A DNA stretch of 64,000 nt, from the NCBI GenBank assembly GCA_038231255.1, contig JBBRLR010000014.1, positions 1 through 64,000 on the forward strand. Direction: 5' to 3'. How positions within the stretch are numbered: position 1 is the stretch's first letter; each line of letters starts with the position of its first letter. This stretch comes from JALYUS01 sp038231255. Lineage in GTDB: Bacteria > Chloroflexota > Chloroflexia > Thermomicrobiales > JALYUS01. Positions 1 through 8,311 of the stretch are shown here, piece by piece. Under the pieces are notes generated by a model. The model made no database searches. It was not told the origin of the DNA and saw only the letters and a list, made by a program, of their open reading frames with translations. The position numbers and the translations under genes are program-made.

Positions 1-237
1 ATGACGAACATGCTCAATGACCCGCAACTCGATCCGAAGACGCTGACCGCGCGCTTCCTCAAGGGCATCCCGCTCGACCGGATCGGCGAGCCGGAGGACA
101 TCGCCCGCGCCGCTGTCTTCCTGGCCTCGGATGGCGCGAGCTTCATCACCGGCCACACGCTGCCGGTGGACGGCGGCAACCTCGCGCTCAACGCGGGCGG
201 GAGCAAATTATGGCCGACGGAAGATGGCGCCCCATGA
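1..237 (+). CDS. C-terminal fragment of a short-chain dehydrogenase/reductase (SDR)
   Basis: Only the C-terminal end is in the window; the Rossmann glycine motif and the Tyr-x-x-x-Lys catalytic pair lie upstream of base 1. What is visible is typical of the family's last third: PLDRIGEPEDIA (about residues 25-36), the hydrophobic AVFLASDGASFITG segment, and the closing PVDGGN motif. The methionine at base 1 is therefore probably internal rather than a start. The enzyme would be a soluble NAD(P)-dependent oxidoreductase, but the substrate cannot be told. Its TGA overlaps the ATG of the next gene (ATGA at 234-237), so the two are probably co-translated. Confidence 0.88.
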   Translation: MTNMLNDPQLDPKTLTARFLKGIPLDRIGEPEDIARAAVFLASDGASFITGHTLPVDGGNLALNAGGSKLWPTEDGAP

Positions 238-1262
238 GCGTTACACCATCGCCGCCCGCCCTCGCCTTCGTCGGCGCGGGCGCGCTCGGCCAGTCGTTCG
301 CCGGGTTGCTGGCGAAAAACGGGCAGGCTGTCACGCTCCTTGCCACGCCGCGAACCGTCGCGTCATTGCGCGCGGCGGGTCATATCCGGCTGATCGGCGT
401 TGTGGATGCAGAAATACCCGTCGCGCCCACTCCCGCGCCGCCGGGGAGCGTCGGTATCACAGCCGACCCGGCCGATTTGCCCGCCGGGGTGGGATTGATC
501 TTCCTGACCAAGGGGCACGATCTCGCGGAGGCGATTGCGACGGTGCGGGCCGCGTGGCCCCGGCCCGGCGATGACGCCGCGTGGGTGGCAGGATTGCAGA
601 ATGGCCTTGCGAAGGACGACATGCTCGCGGCGGCGTTCGGCGCGGAGCGGGTCGTACCGGGCGCGACGATCCTTGGCGGCGGGCGCGGCGCGGACGGCGT
701 CGTGACGGTGACGGCGCTCGGCATGACGTATCTCGGCGAGATGGCGGGCGGCAGTTCGCCGCGCGTGGACGCGGCAATCGGCGCGCTGACGGCGGCGGGC
801 ATCCCGGCGCAGGCGCCCGCGAGCATCCAGAGCGTCCTCTGGTCCAAGGCGTGCAACGCGGCGGGCGTCTTCGGCGTTTCCGTCCTCGCGCGCGCCTCCG
901 GGCCGCAACTGATGAGCGACCCGAGCATGATGCGCGCCTATCTCGCCCTTGTCCGCGAGACGGCCGTCACGGGCGCGGCCTATGGTGTCGAGGTCGGCAA
1001 CTACCCGAATTTCCCGCCGATCCACACCTATGCGACAACCCCGTTCGAGGAAACGCTGGCGCAGATCAAGCCCGCCCCATTTCCACGCGGCGGCAGCCTG
1101 CCCTCGATGACGCAGGATTTGCTCGCCGGCCGCCCGATCGAGGTCGAGCAGGTCTTCGGCGACCTCGTCGCGCGGGCCGAGCGCGCGAATGTCGCCGTGC
1201 CGCACCTGACCTTCGTCCGCGACATTATGCGCGGCATTGATCGCATCACGCGCGGCGAATGA
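234..1262 (+). CDS. Ketopantoate reductase family protein (2-dehydropantoate 2-reductase, PanE/ApbA-like)
   Basis: The N-terminus has the dinucleotide motif VGAGALGQSF (about residues 13-22), the GxGxxG loop that binds NADPH. Later VLWSKACNAAG (about residue 196 on) matches the family's Lys-x-x-x-Asn catalytic block, and a C-terminal segment rich in P-S-M-x-Q-D (around LPSMTQDLLAGRPIEVEQ) is the usual ApbA C-domain signature. Length, about 342 residues, is normal. A longer frame reaches back to 210, but the ATG at 234 overlaps the upstream TGA and is the natural start. True PanE makes pantoate for coenzyme A. Next to an SDR and an Ldh-type dehydrogenase it may instead be a paralogue acting on another 2-oxo acid. 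Confidence 0.88.
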   Translation: MSVTPSPPALAFVGAGALGQSFAGLLAKNGQAVTLLATPRTVASLRAAGHIRLIGVVDAEIPVAPTPAPPGSVGITADPADLPAGVGLIFLTKGHDLAEAIATVRAAWPRPGDDAAWVAGLQNGLAKDDMLAAAFGAERVVPGATILGGGRGADGVVTVTALGMTYLGEMAGGSSPRVDAAIGALTAAGIPAQAPASIQSVLWSKACNAAGVFGVSVLARASGPQLMSDPSMMRAYLALVRETAVTGAAYGVEVGNYPNFPPIHTYATTPFEETLAQIKPAPFPRGGSLPSMTQDLLAGRPIEVEQVFGDLVARAERANVAVPHLTFVRDIMRGIDRITRGE

Positions 1263-1263
1263 C

Positions 1264-1294
1264 GCACCGGATTGCGCCGGCAATCCGCCGGTGC
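1264..1294. repeat. Small hairpin after the ketopantoate reductase gene
   Basis: GCACCGGATTGC and GCAATCCGCCGGTGC pair with a 2-base bulge directly after the stop codon. There is no U tract, so it is not a standard intrinsic terminator, but it could protect the 3' end or pause transcription. Confidence 0.4.
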
Positions 1295-1322
1295 GATGCT
1301 GTGAACGGAGTGAAGAGATCGG

Positions 1323-1400
1323 TAGCGTAGGCTTTCAGCCTGCGTCCCTCCTATGGATACAATCCTCCGAGGGAGGGACGCAGGTTGAAAGCCTACGCTA
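1323..1400. repeat. Long inverted repeat (29-base arms), pseudo-symmetric palindrome family
   Basis: Arms 1323-1351 and 1372-1400 match at 28 of 29 positions around a 20-base loop. The arm core, GTAGGCTTTCAGCCTGCG, resembles the core of the repeat near 35.9 kb (GGCTTTCCAGCCTG), so this is a dispersed family rather than a local accident. It lies between the ketopantoate reductase gene and the ribosome binding site of the following dehydrogenase. Confidence 0.8.
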
Positions 1401-1422
1401 CTAAGAATGGAGGAGTGAGAAC

Positions 1423-2526
1423 GTGACGGAGATGCATCTTTGTCCCTCCGATCAGTTGCGTGCGTATGTCCGCCAGGTGGCGATGGCGATGGGGGCCGAG
1501 GGCGACATCGCGGATCAACTCGCCAACCATCTCGTCAAGGCGAACCTGTCCGGCCACGATTCGCATGGCGTCCTCCGGCTGCCGCAATATGTGTCGCAGG
1601 CGGACGCGGGTGGCCTCGTGCCGAACGCGCGGCCGACGGTCGTTCGCGAAATCGGCGGCACGGCGGTGATGGACGCCCATTTCGGCTTCGGCCAGTACTC
1701 AACCGCTGTCGCGCTCGACTGGGCGATGGCGCGGGCGAAGACGCAGGGCATCGCGGCGGTCGCTTCGCGCCACGCGACGCATATTGGGCGCTTGGGCGAG
1801 TACACCGAGCGGGCGAGCGCGGCGGGGATGATCGCGATTGTCACGATCGGTACCGCCGCGCCGGGCAGTGGCGGCGTCGTACCATTCGGCGGCGCGCGGC
1901 GCTTCCTCGGCACGAATCCGTGGTCGTTCGGCGTCCCGGCGGACGGCCCGACGAATATGGTCTACGACGCCGCAACCTCGACCGTCGCGGAGGGCAAACT
2001 GCGCGTCGCCCGCTCCAAGAACGCGGCGCTCGCACCCGGCCTGATCGTGGACAAGGACGGCAATCCGTCCACGAACGCGGAAGACTTCTACAACGGCGGT
2101 GCGCTCCTGCCGGTCGGTGGCGATCTCGCGGGGCATAAGGGATACGGCCTTTCGATGGCCTCCGCCCTGATCGCCGGCCTCGCGATGGTGGACGACGACC
2201 GCCCGGTGATGCCCGTCCCCTCGGCGCATCCCGATGCCGGCTTGCCGCGCGGTGCGCTCGCCGGTGTCTTCGTGATCGCTATGGACCCGGCTGCATTCGG
2301 CGACAGCAAGGAGTACCGACGACTGACCGGCGAAACGCTCGCCGCCGTCAAAGAAACGCCGCCCGCCCCCGGCAAAGACGAAGTGCTCGTCCCCGGCGAG
2401 CCGGAAATCCGCTCCCGCGCCGCCCGCGAGCGCGAGGGCATCCCGATCCCAGACCCAATCTGGCAGGATCTCGCCACCCTCGGCACACGCTTCGGCGTGA
2501 CGATGCCAACGGGCACGACCGCGTAG
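1423..2526 (+). CDS. Ldh family oxidoreductase (malate/L-lactate dehydrogenase-like)
   Basis: This is the Ldh_2 / malate-L-sulfolactate dehydrogenase fold, unrelated to classical lactate dehydrogenases, which uses NAD(P) on 2-hydroxy acids. Visible family marks are the N-terminal SGHDSHGVLRLPQY block (about residues 43-56, with the catalytic His), ASRHATHIGRLGEYTERA, and the NPWSFGVPADGP segment (about residue 165). GHKGYGLSMA is the nucleotide-binding loop. Length, 367 residues, is normal. The GTG at 1423 follows GGAGGAG at a suitable distance; an ATG four codons on is the alternative. The exact substrate is unknown. It probably belongs to the same catabolic group as the neighbouring SDR and PLP enzyme. 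Confidence 0.87.
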   Translation: MTEMHLCPSDQLRAYVRQVAMAMGAEGDIADQLANHLVKANLSGHDSHGVLRLPQYVSQADAGGLVPNARPTVVREIGGTAVMDAHFGFGQYSTAVALDWAMARAKTQGIAAVASRHATHIGRLGEYTERASAAGMIAIVTIGTAAPGSGGVVPFGGARRFLGTNPWSFGVPADGPTNMVYDAATSTVAEGKLRVARSKNAALAPGLIVDKDGNPSTNAEDFYNGGALLPVGGDLAGHKGYGLSMASALIAGLAMVDDDRPVMPVPSAHPDAGLPRGALAGVFVIAMDPAAFGDSKEYRRLTGETLAAVKETPPAPGKDEVLVPGEPEIRSRAAREREGIPIPDPIWQDLATLGTRFGVTMPTGTTA

Positions 2527-2535
2527 ACTTGAAGT

Positions 2536-2652
2536 CGGGGAGAACCGCAAAGGCGCAAAGGACGCAAAGGGCGCAAAGAAGGAGAACCGAGAATCTTAAA
2601 ACCCCTTTCTTCTTTGTGTTCTTTGCGCCTTTGCGCCTTTGCGTCAATCCGT
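2536..2652. repeat. 9-mer hairpin repeat (GCAAAG-type units)
   Basis: The left arm (about 2544-2579) is four tandem 9-base units of the form ACCGCAAAG, GCGCAAAGG, ACGCAAAGG, GCGCAAAGA. The right arm (about 2604-2643) carries the complementary CTTTGCGCC units. The loop is short and A/T-rich. It belongs to the same family as the repeats at 48.5 kb and 59.6 kb. Confidence 0.85.
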
Positions 2653-2672
2653 TTTCGATGAGGAGGTAGCCG

Positions 2673-3815
2673 ATGGTCACGGTCTTTTCTGCACCGAGCG
2701 AACGAGGGACGGATGTATACGCGCGCCTCGGTGTGCGGACGATCATCAATGCGCGGGGCGCGACGACTGCCGTGGGCGGGACACTGATGCCGCCGGAGGT
2801 GACGGCAGCGATGGCGGAGGCGTCCAAGGCGTTCGTCGTCCTCGATGAACTGAACGCGGCGGTTGGGGAGAAGATCGCGGCGATCACGGGGGCGGAGGCG
2901 GGCTACGTCACGTCCGGCTCGGCGGCGGGGATGCTGCTCGCGGCGGCGGCCTGCATCACGGGCACAGATGTCGCGCGAATCCGCCGGTTGCCGGACACGA
3001 CCGGTATGCCGAACGAGATCATCGTCCACCGCGCGCACCGCATCAACTACGACCAGATGTTTCGCGCACCCGGCGCGAATCTCGTGGAGATCGGCATCCC
3101 GAGCGCCACTGAGCGATGGGAGTACGAAGCGGCCTTCACCGAACGCACCGCCGCCGTCGCCTTCGTGGATTCGCCCTCGATTGGACCCGGCGCGCTCGAT
3201 TTCGCGACGGTCATCGCCGTCGCACACGCCCGCAATGTGCCGGTAATCGTGGACGCCGCCTCGACGCTGCCGCCCGTCGGCCACCTGACGCGCTGGATCG
3301 CGGGCGGCGCGGACCTCGTCATTTACAGCGGTGGCAAGGGGATTCGCGGGCCGCAGGATTCCGGTCTGCTCGCCGGTCGTGCGGATTTGATCGCCGCCGC
3401 GCGGATGAATGGCAACCCGCACGCGGGCATTGGCCGGGCGGCGAAGGTGAGCAAGGAGGCGATGGTCGGCCTCGCCGTCGCGCTCGACCGTTTCATGATG
3501 CACGACCACGACGCCGACTTCGCCGCGCACCGGGCGCAGGCCGAATTAATCGCGCGCGAACTATCCGACTTCCCGAATGCGGAGTGCGAGGTGATCGCCG
3601 ACCCGGAGCGCTATCCGATGCCCATCGCGGTAGTCCGTCCCGTTGATCGGGCCTGGTCCGCGTCAGCCATCCGCGAGATGTTGGCGACGGGCGATCCCGG
3701 CATCTTCGTCAATGTCGAACTCGGCGGCATCGGCATCAACACCCACTGTCTGCGCGACGGTGATGCGGAGCAGATCGCCACGCGCCTCCGCGCCCTGCTG
3801 CGGACGATGATCTGA
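2673..3815 (+). CDS. SelA-like PLP-dependent enzyme (D-glucosaminate-6-phosphate ammonia-lyase / selenocysteine-synthase-like family)
   Basis: The protein opens with the family signature YARLGVRTIINARGATTAVG (about residues 11-30). The cofactor lysine is predicted in VIYSGGKGIRGPQ (about residue 220), and the Asp of IVDAAS (about residue 195) would pair with the pyridine nitrogen. EAGYVTSGSAAGM is the usual phosphate-binding region. Length, 380 residues, is shorter than true SelA, which also needs tRNA-binding parts not seen here. So it is better read as an amino-sugar-acid or amino-acid lyase/aldolase. AGGAGG at 2661-2666 sets the ATG at 2673. It sits downstream of an Ldh-type dehydrogenase, which fits a sugar-acid catabolic set. 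Confidence 0.82.
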   Translation: MVTVFSAPSERGTDVYARLGVRTIINARGATTAVGGTLMPPEVTAAMAEASKAFVVLDELNAAVGEKIAAITGAEAGYVTSGSAAGMLLAAAACITGTDVARIRRLPDTTGMPNEIIVHRAHRINYDQMFRAPGANLVEIGIPSATERWEYEAAFTERTAAVAFVDSPSIGPGALDFATVIAVAHARNVPVIVDAASTLPPVGHLTRWIAGGADLVIYSGGKGIRGPQDSGLLAGRADLIAAARMNGNPHAGIGRAAKVSKEAMVGLAVALDRFMMHDHDADFAAHRAQAELIARELSDFPNAECEVIADPERYPMPIAVVRPVDRAWSASAIREMLATGDPGIFVNVELGGIGINTHCLRDGDAEQIATRLRALLRTMI

Positions 3816-3856
3816 CCATGAACCGCGTTCGCCACGCGAAGTGCGCAATTCCTCCG

Positions 3857-5320
3857 CTATCCGATGCGCGCGAGCGGGCCGGCATCGGCATTGGAGGCGG
3901 GCTGGTCCGCGAGGGCGTCGGCGGAGGCGTGGACACTCCAGAAGGCGAGCGCGGTCAGGAGCAGGCCGAAGATGACGAGGCCATTGAAGCCCCAGATATC
4001 CGCGAAGATGCCGCCAATCCAGGTGCCGAGCAGTTGCCCGCCGCCGAGCAGGAGGGAGTACAGACCCATCACCGCGCCGCGTTCTCCCGGCATCTCCTCC
4101 GAGAGCGCGGCGAGGTGCGTCAGCGCGGCGGGAGCGAAGCCGCTCGCGACGATCACGCACAGCCCGATCAGGGGCAGAATGAACCAGAGCGTGTGATGCG
4201 CCTGCGCCGTGAGTGTCTGGGGGTTCTCGCCCAAACGGTTCGCGATGGCGAGCAGGACGGAGATGGCGAGGAAGCCGCCGAGGGCAATGCGCATCGCCAC
4301 CGGGCGGCGCATCCGGGGGAGGATGAACGTCCAGAGTACCATGCCGACGATCAGCATCGCGCCAAAAACGCCGAGCAAAACGGCGATTGTGCCCTGATCG
4401 AACCCGCCGACGAGCAACTGGTGCGGGAAGCGGAGATCGGCGTCGTGCTGGTTCGGTTCGAGCGTCCCGGCTGCCGCCGTGGGCAGGCTGAGGAGGAACT
4501 GGATCAGGCCGAGCAGTGCGGCGAGCAGCGCGTTGACCGCCAGCCACGCCGGCACAAATGCGAGGAGCCGGGAACGCTTCAGGAGCATCCGGTAGACGCC
4601 GAGTGCGGCCCGCCCGAGCCGTTCCGGGGCGGGCTGCTCTGCCGCCGCGACACGGCTCTCGACGACCGTCGCGGAAAGGATGAAGACCGTCACCATGTAG
4701 ATGGCGAGGACGCCGAAAAAGGCGTGTACATTGGCGAGACCGTAGAGTACATTGCCGACCGGGATGCCAACCACCACGCCGAGGACGGTCGTCACCTCGA
4801 ACGCGGTCATCACGCGGACGCGGCGCTCCTCGCTGTCGCCGGATACATCGGCGAGGAAGCCAAGTCCGGCGGGTGTCGCGCAGGCTGCCGAAATCCCCTC
4901 CAACAACCGCCCGCCGATAAAGACGAGGATCAGCAGGGCGCGTACCAGGCCGGTGACCTGCGTGTTCGCGACGGGGAGCAGTGTGACGAGGGCGAAGATG
5001 CCGGAGGCCGCCGCCCCGCAGATCGGGCTGAAAATCAGGAATGGGCGGCGACCGAAGCGATCCGACAGATTGCCGAAGATCGGCGCGAGGCCGAGTTCGC
5101 TGATGAAAAAGACGGTGACGATGATCGAGGCGACCGTCGCCGAACCCGTGACTTTCTGGGCGAGGTAGGTGGAAAGGATGCCGTACGAGGCGCGCGCGGC
5201 AATACGGATGATGAAATAAGAGCCGATTGCCCCGACGACGCTGCGGAGCGGATGGCGCGGAGTGGCCGACGGCGGTGCGGGCGCCCCCGCACGTTTAGAT
5301 TGCTCGACCGTTGACGCCAC
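3857..5320 (-). CDS. MFS transporter
   Basis: Many hydrophobic helices, with the MFS loop 2-3 motif visible as IFGNLSDRFGRRPFL (about residues 88-102) and a less perfect partner in the second half. The protein has about 487 residues with a long central polar loop after helix 6. It is an inner-membrane exporter or symporter, most like the TCR/multidrug branch. The frame can start at an ATG at 5335, but AAGGAG lies inside that reading, 6 bases before a GTG at 5320, so I prefer GTG. It converges on the PLP-enzyme gene with about 40 bases between. Substrate not deducible. Confidence 0.85.
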   Translation of the reverse strand: MASTVEQSKRAGAPAPPSATPRHPLRSVVGAIGSYFIIRIAARASYGILSTYLAQKVTGSATVASIIVTVFFISELGLAPIFGNLSDRFGRRPFLIFSPICGAAASGIFALVTLLPVANTQVTGLVRALLILVFIGGRLLEGISAACATPAGLGFLADVSGDSEERRVRVMTAFEVTTVLGVVVGIPVGNVLYGLANVHAFFGVLAIYMVTVFILSATVVESRVAAAEQPAPERLGRAALGVYRMLLKRSRLLAFVPAWLAVNALLAALLGLIQFLLSLPTAAAGTLEPNQHDADLRFPHQLLVGGFDQGTIAVLLGVFGAMLIVGMVLWTFILPRMRRPVAMRIALGGFLAISVLLAIANRLGENPQTLTAQAHHTLWFILPLIGLCVIVASGFAPAALTHLAALSEEMPGERGAVMGLYSLLLGGGQLLGTWIGGIFADIWGFNGLVIFGLLLTALAFWSVHASADALADQPASNADAGPLARIG

Positions 5321-5463
5321 ACGCCTCTCCTTCATGGGATAGGATACCGCACCCCTGCTACTGACGCTACATTCGGCAGCAGGAAAGACGTTCCCACTGC
5401 GGGAAACGTTGCGATGCTCAGCCTATTGTGTGGCATACACATGAACGATGGATGAACGGGGGT

Positions 5464-5624
5464 GGGAACCTCACCCCCGGCCCCTCTCCTTTGCTCTGGC
5501 AAAGGAGAGGGGTGTCTTGCATGAAGTGCCGTGGCATTCCCTCACCATCGCCATCTTCCTGTATTTGCTCCTCCTCTGCTTTGCTTTTCAGCAAAGGAGA
5601 GGAGGCTGGGGGGGTGAGGTTCCC
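5464..5624. repeat. GC-rich long palindrome (AACCTCACCCCCGGCCCC type)
   Basis: Arms at about 5464-5490 and 5595-5624 are complementary (GGGAACCTCACCCCC versus GGGGGTGAGGTTCCC). An inner pair (CTCTCCTTTGC / GCAAAGGAGAG) and a second copy of that inner pair by the right arm make it composite. It fills most of the 309-base gap between the MFS start and the VWA gene stop at 5630. Confidence 0.8.
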
Positions 5625-5629
5625 CGTCC

Positions 5630-8311
5630 CTATCGCAAACTCGGTGGCGGCTTGCGGGTCGGCGCGCGGTATGGCGGGCGGCGGGCGCGTGCCATCAGAC
5701 GGCGCGCGGCGGTCGGTTGTCCGCCGCGTCGCCGGTTCGGGGCGAGCGAAAGGCGCAGGCCGAGGTCCAGCAGGAACAGAACCAGTGCGGCGATGGCGAA
5801 CCAGCCCCACCACTCCTTGAAACGCGTGATCGTGCCCGCTTTGCCGCCCGCGTCGGTCGCTTCGCCGGAGCTGGCGAGCACCGCGCCGCCCGTGATCGCC
5901 GCGATGTCACTGAGCAAGGCCGCGCCGCCGGGGGCGGGCGAATACTCCGCCGAATAGGGCACGGCGAACCCGCCCTCCCGCTGGACGGTCGCGCCGCCCG
6001 ACCGCTGCTGCGCGAGCGCGAGGCGGTACGCGCCGGGGGCCGCCGCCTGCACATGGACCTCGTACCGGCCCGGCCCGACCTGCGGCAGGCGGACGGGGAA
6101 CGATTTGCCGTCCGGCGTGACGAGTGTGCCCGTCACGGGGAGGCTGTTGACGAATCGCCCGTCCACATCCGTCGCGTCCACACCGATAATTACTTGGTCT
6201 CCCTCGGCGTGCGTGTCCACGGTCAAGGCGGCGGTGTTCGGGTCGGGCAGCGCCCAGAGCAGGGCTTGGTGCCAGAACTGCGCGTATTTTGCCCACCCCG
6301 GCCACTGCTTCGCGAACGTTGTTCCCGTATCCGGTGTCCAGGCGACGACGCGACCGAGGCCGTACTGCCACTGTGCGAGGATCGGGTCCTTCTGGCCGGA
6401 TTCGAGGATGACGTCGGCGTTCGGTTTCGCCTCCGTTACCTGGTAGCCATCGAGGTTTGGCAGTTCCTCGGGCTTGATGTCGCCGATGATCGGGCTTGGC
6501 TTGATGACTGCCGCCTTGAAATTGCCGGTGCGCGTTGGCTGCTTGCCCGCCGACTGCGCCTCGTTCAAGGTGATCTGCGGGATCTGATCCGCCGATGCGG
6601 CGAAGTAATATTTGCCGCCGCCAATGTCCGCGAGGTGTTGCAGCAACTTCGTATCCGCGTCATTGCCGATGGCGATCGTCGTGAAGGTGATGCCGAGGTT
6701 GCGCATCTGGCTGATTAACGTCTCGTAGTCGCTGCGCCCCTGCGATTCGCCGTCCGTCATCAGGACGATGTGCTTGACATTCGCCGTCGAGCCGCGCATC
6801 AGGTCGAGCATCTTCGCCATGCCGGCGTAGATGTCCGTGCCACCGTCCGCCCGGATGCCATTGATCCCTTGATGAATGAGCGCGCGGTTGTCGGCGAGCG
6901 CCTGGAGGGGCACGATAGCGTCGGCACCGTCGTTGAAGACGACGACCGATGCCTCATCGCCCGTCTTCAGGGCGTCAACGGCGATATTCGCCGCCGTGCG
7001 GGCGAGCGCGATCTTCGGGTCCCTGCTCCCTTCACCGAAATCCATGCTGCCGGAGCGGTCAATGATGATGCCGAGCGCCACCTGGTCATGCTGGTTGCCG
7101 GGGGCGTAGCCCATTTTGACGGGAAGGGCCTGCTCGAGTGGCGTGCCGAAGTACGCGCCCGAACCGTAGGAGTTGTTGCCGCCGATGACGATCAGGCCGC
7201 GCCCGTTCGCCCGGACGGATTGCTGAATCGTCGTCATCTGGTCGAGCGACAAATCCTTCGCGTTAACATCCACGAGGGCAATGGCATCAATATCGCTCAG
7301 GACCGAGAGGCGGGAAGGGATCTCCTTCGGGCTTTTCACCGTCACATTGACGCCCGTGCCCGCGAGCGTGTCGCGCAGCGGCTTGGCCGCGCCCGCCGTC
7401 CCCTCGATGAGCAGGACATTCGGCTTGCCGCGCACCGTTGTCACGACGCTCAACCGGTCGTTTTCGGGGATGCGGTTCTCGCCCTCGGTCACCTGCACGG
7501 CGGCGCTAATGACGTGCGTGCCGGGCGCCAGACCGGGGAGGGTGCCGACATACCCGGCGTTGCCGTCCGCTGCCGTAATCGGCGCGTCTTGCACATCCTG
7601 GCCGTCCACGCGAATCTGGAGGTTGCCTTTCCACGGATTATTGCCGGTCAGATTGACGCGGAGCGGCAGGGCGTCGCCGCCCCAGAGCGTCTCGGGCACA
7701 TCCACCGTCGCGACGCGCACATCGGGTGGGAATGCGAGATCGTCCGTCTTCACTGGGGAGATGCGGACGCCGTCGCTCGCCGCCGCGTCGCTCTCGGCGC
7801 GGGCATCGCTCGTGTTCTCCTGCCCATCGGACAGCAGGAAGACCTGACCGCCGCCGCCCCGCGCGAGAATCGCCCGCGCGAGCCGGATGCCCGCCGCGAT
7901 GTTCGTGTGATCGCGGTCCACGACCGCCTCGGTCAGGCCGCTGGCGATGCGCGATGGGTCACGCGGCGTTCCGCCGGGTGGGTAGACGACGGTCGCCTTG
8001 CCGCCGAAGGCGACGACGCCCGCCCGCGTGCCGGTGGCGAGGCGATCAATCGTGTCGTTGATGAAGCGGGCCTGACTCACTGTGGCGGACTGCGGGATCG
8101 AGCCGGAGCGGTCCACGACGAAGACGACGCTTTTGCCGGTCACATCGTAGGCCGTCACCGGCCCGGCAATCGCGACGATCACGCAGCCGACGGCGAGCAG
8201 TCGGACGAAAGCGGCGGGCAATGCGACGCGCCGACCACGTAGCGCGACCGTGAGGATGAGGAGCGCGGCGGGGAGGATGAGCCAGAGGAACTCCGGGCGG
8301 CGAAGCGTCAT
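5630..8311 (-). CDS. Large membrane protein with two VWA domains and a GATase1-like insert
   Basis: About 893 residues. Two N-terminal membrane helices (FLWLILPAALLILTVAL and LLAVGCVIVAIAG) precede a first VWA domain with the MIDAS motif VVDRSGSIP. Then come an Ig-like stretch, a glutamine-amidotransferase-like strand region (PNVLLIEG through IALVDVNAKD), and a second VWA domain with IIDRSGSMDFGEG. A last membrane helix (WFAIAALVLFLLDLGL) is followed by an Arg-rich tail. Both MIDAS motifs look able to bind metal. The ATG at 8311 overlaps the TGA of the upstream VWA gene. With the BatA-like and DUF58 genes this resembles the MoxR-associated clusters involved in protein maturation or stress tolerance at the membrane. 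Confidence 0.85.
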   Translation of the reverse strand: MTLRRPEFLWLILPAALLILTVALRGRRVALPAAFVRLLAVGCVIVAIAGPVTAYDVTGKSVVFVVDRSGSIPQSATVSQARFINDTIDRLATGTRAGVVAFGGKATVVYPPGGTPRDPSRIASGLTEAVVDRDHTNIAAGIRLARAILARGGGGQVFLLSDGQENTSDARAESDAAASDGVRISPVKTDDLAFPPDVRVATVDVPETLWGGDALPLRVNLTGNNPWKGNLQIRVDGQDVQDAPITAADGNAGYVGTLPGLAPGTHVISAAVQVTEGENRIPENDRLSVVTTVRGKPNVLLIEGTAGAAKPLRDTLAGTGVNVTVKSPKEIPSRLSVLSDIDAIALVDVNAKDLSLDQMTTIQQSVRANGRGLIVIGGNNSYGSGAYFGTPLEQALPVKMGYAPGNQHDQVALGIIIDRSGSMDFGEGSRDPKIALARTAANIAVDALKTGDEASVVVFNDGADAIVPLQALADNRALIHQGINGIRADGGTDIYAGMAKMLDLMRGSTANVKHIVLMTDGESQGRSDYETLISQMRNLGITFTTIAIGNDADTKLLQHLADIGGGKYYFAASADQIPQITLNEAQSAGKQPTRTGNFKAAVIKPSPIIGDIKPEELPNLDGYQVTEAKPNADVILESGQKDPILAQWQYGLGRVVAWTPDTGTTFAKQWPGWAKYAQFWHQALLWALPDPNTAALTVDTHAEGDQVIIGVDATDVDGRFVNSLPVTGTLVTPDGKSFPVRLPQVGPGRYEVHVQAAAPGAYRLALAQQRSGGATVQREGGFAVPYSAEYSPAPGGAALLSDIAAITGGAVLASSGEATDAGGKAGTITRFKEWWGWFAIAALVLFLLDLGLRLSLAPNRRRGGQPTAARRLMARARRPPYRAPTRKPPPSLR

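Noticed and set aside
2088..3530. 480-codon minus-strand frame
   Set aside because: Antisense to the PLP enzyme and across a 9-mer repeat; no recognisable domain.
3818..5314. 498-codon plus-strand frame opposite the MFS gene
   Set aside because: Antisense of a clear MFS transporter; composition (very Asp/Glu/Arg/His-rich) is that of a GC-rich shadow frame.
6770..8242. 490-codon plus-strand frame opposite the VWA gene
   Set aside because: Shadow of the real minus-strand VWA protein with MIDAS motifs; no domain of its own.
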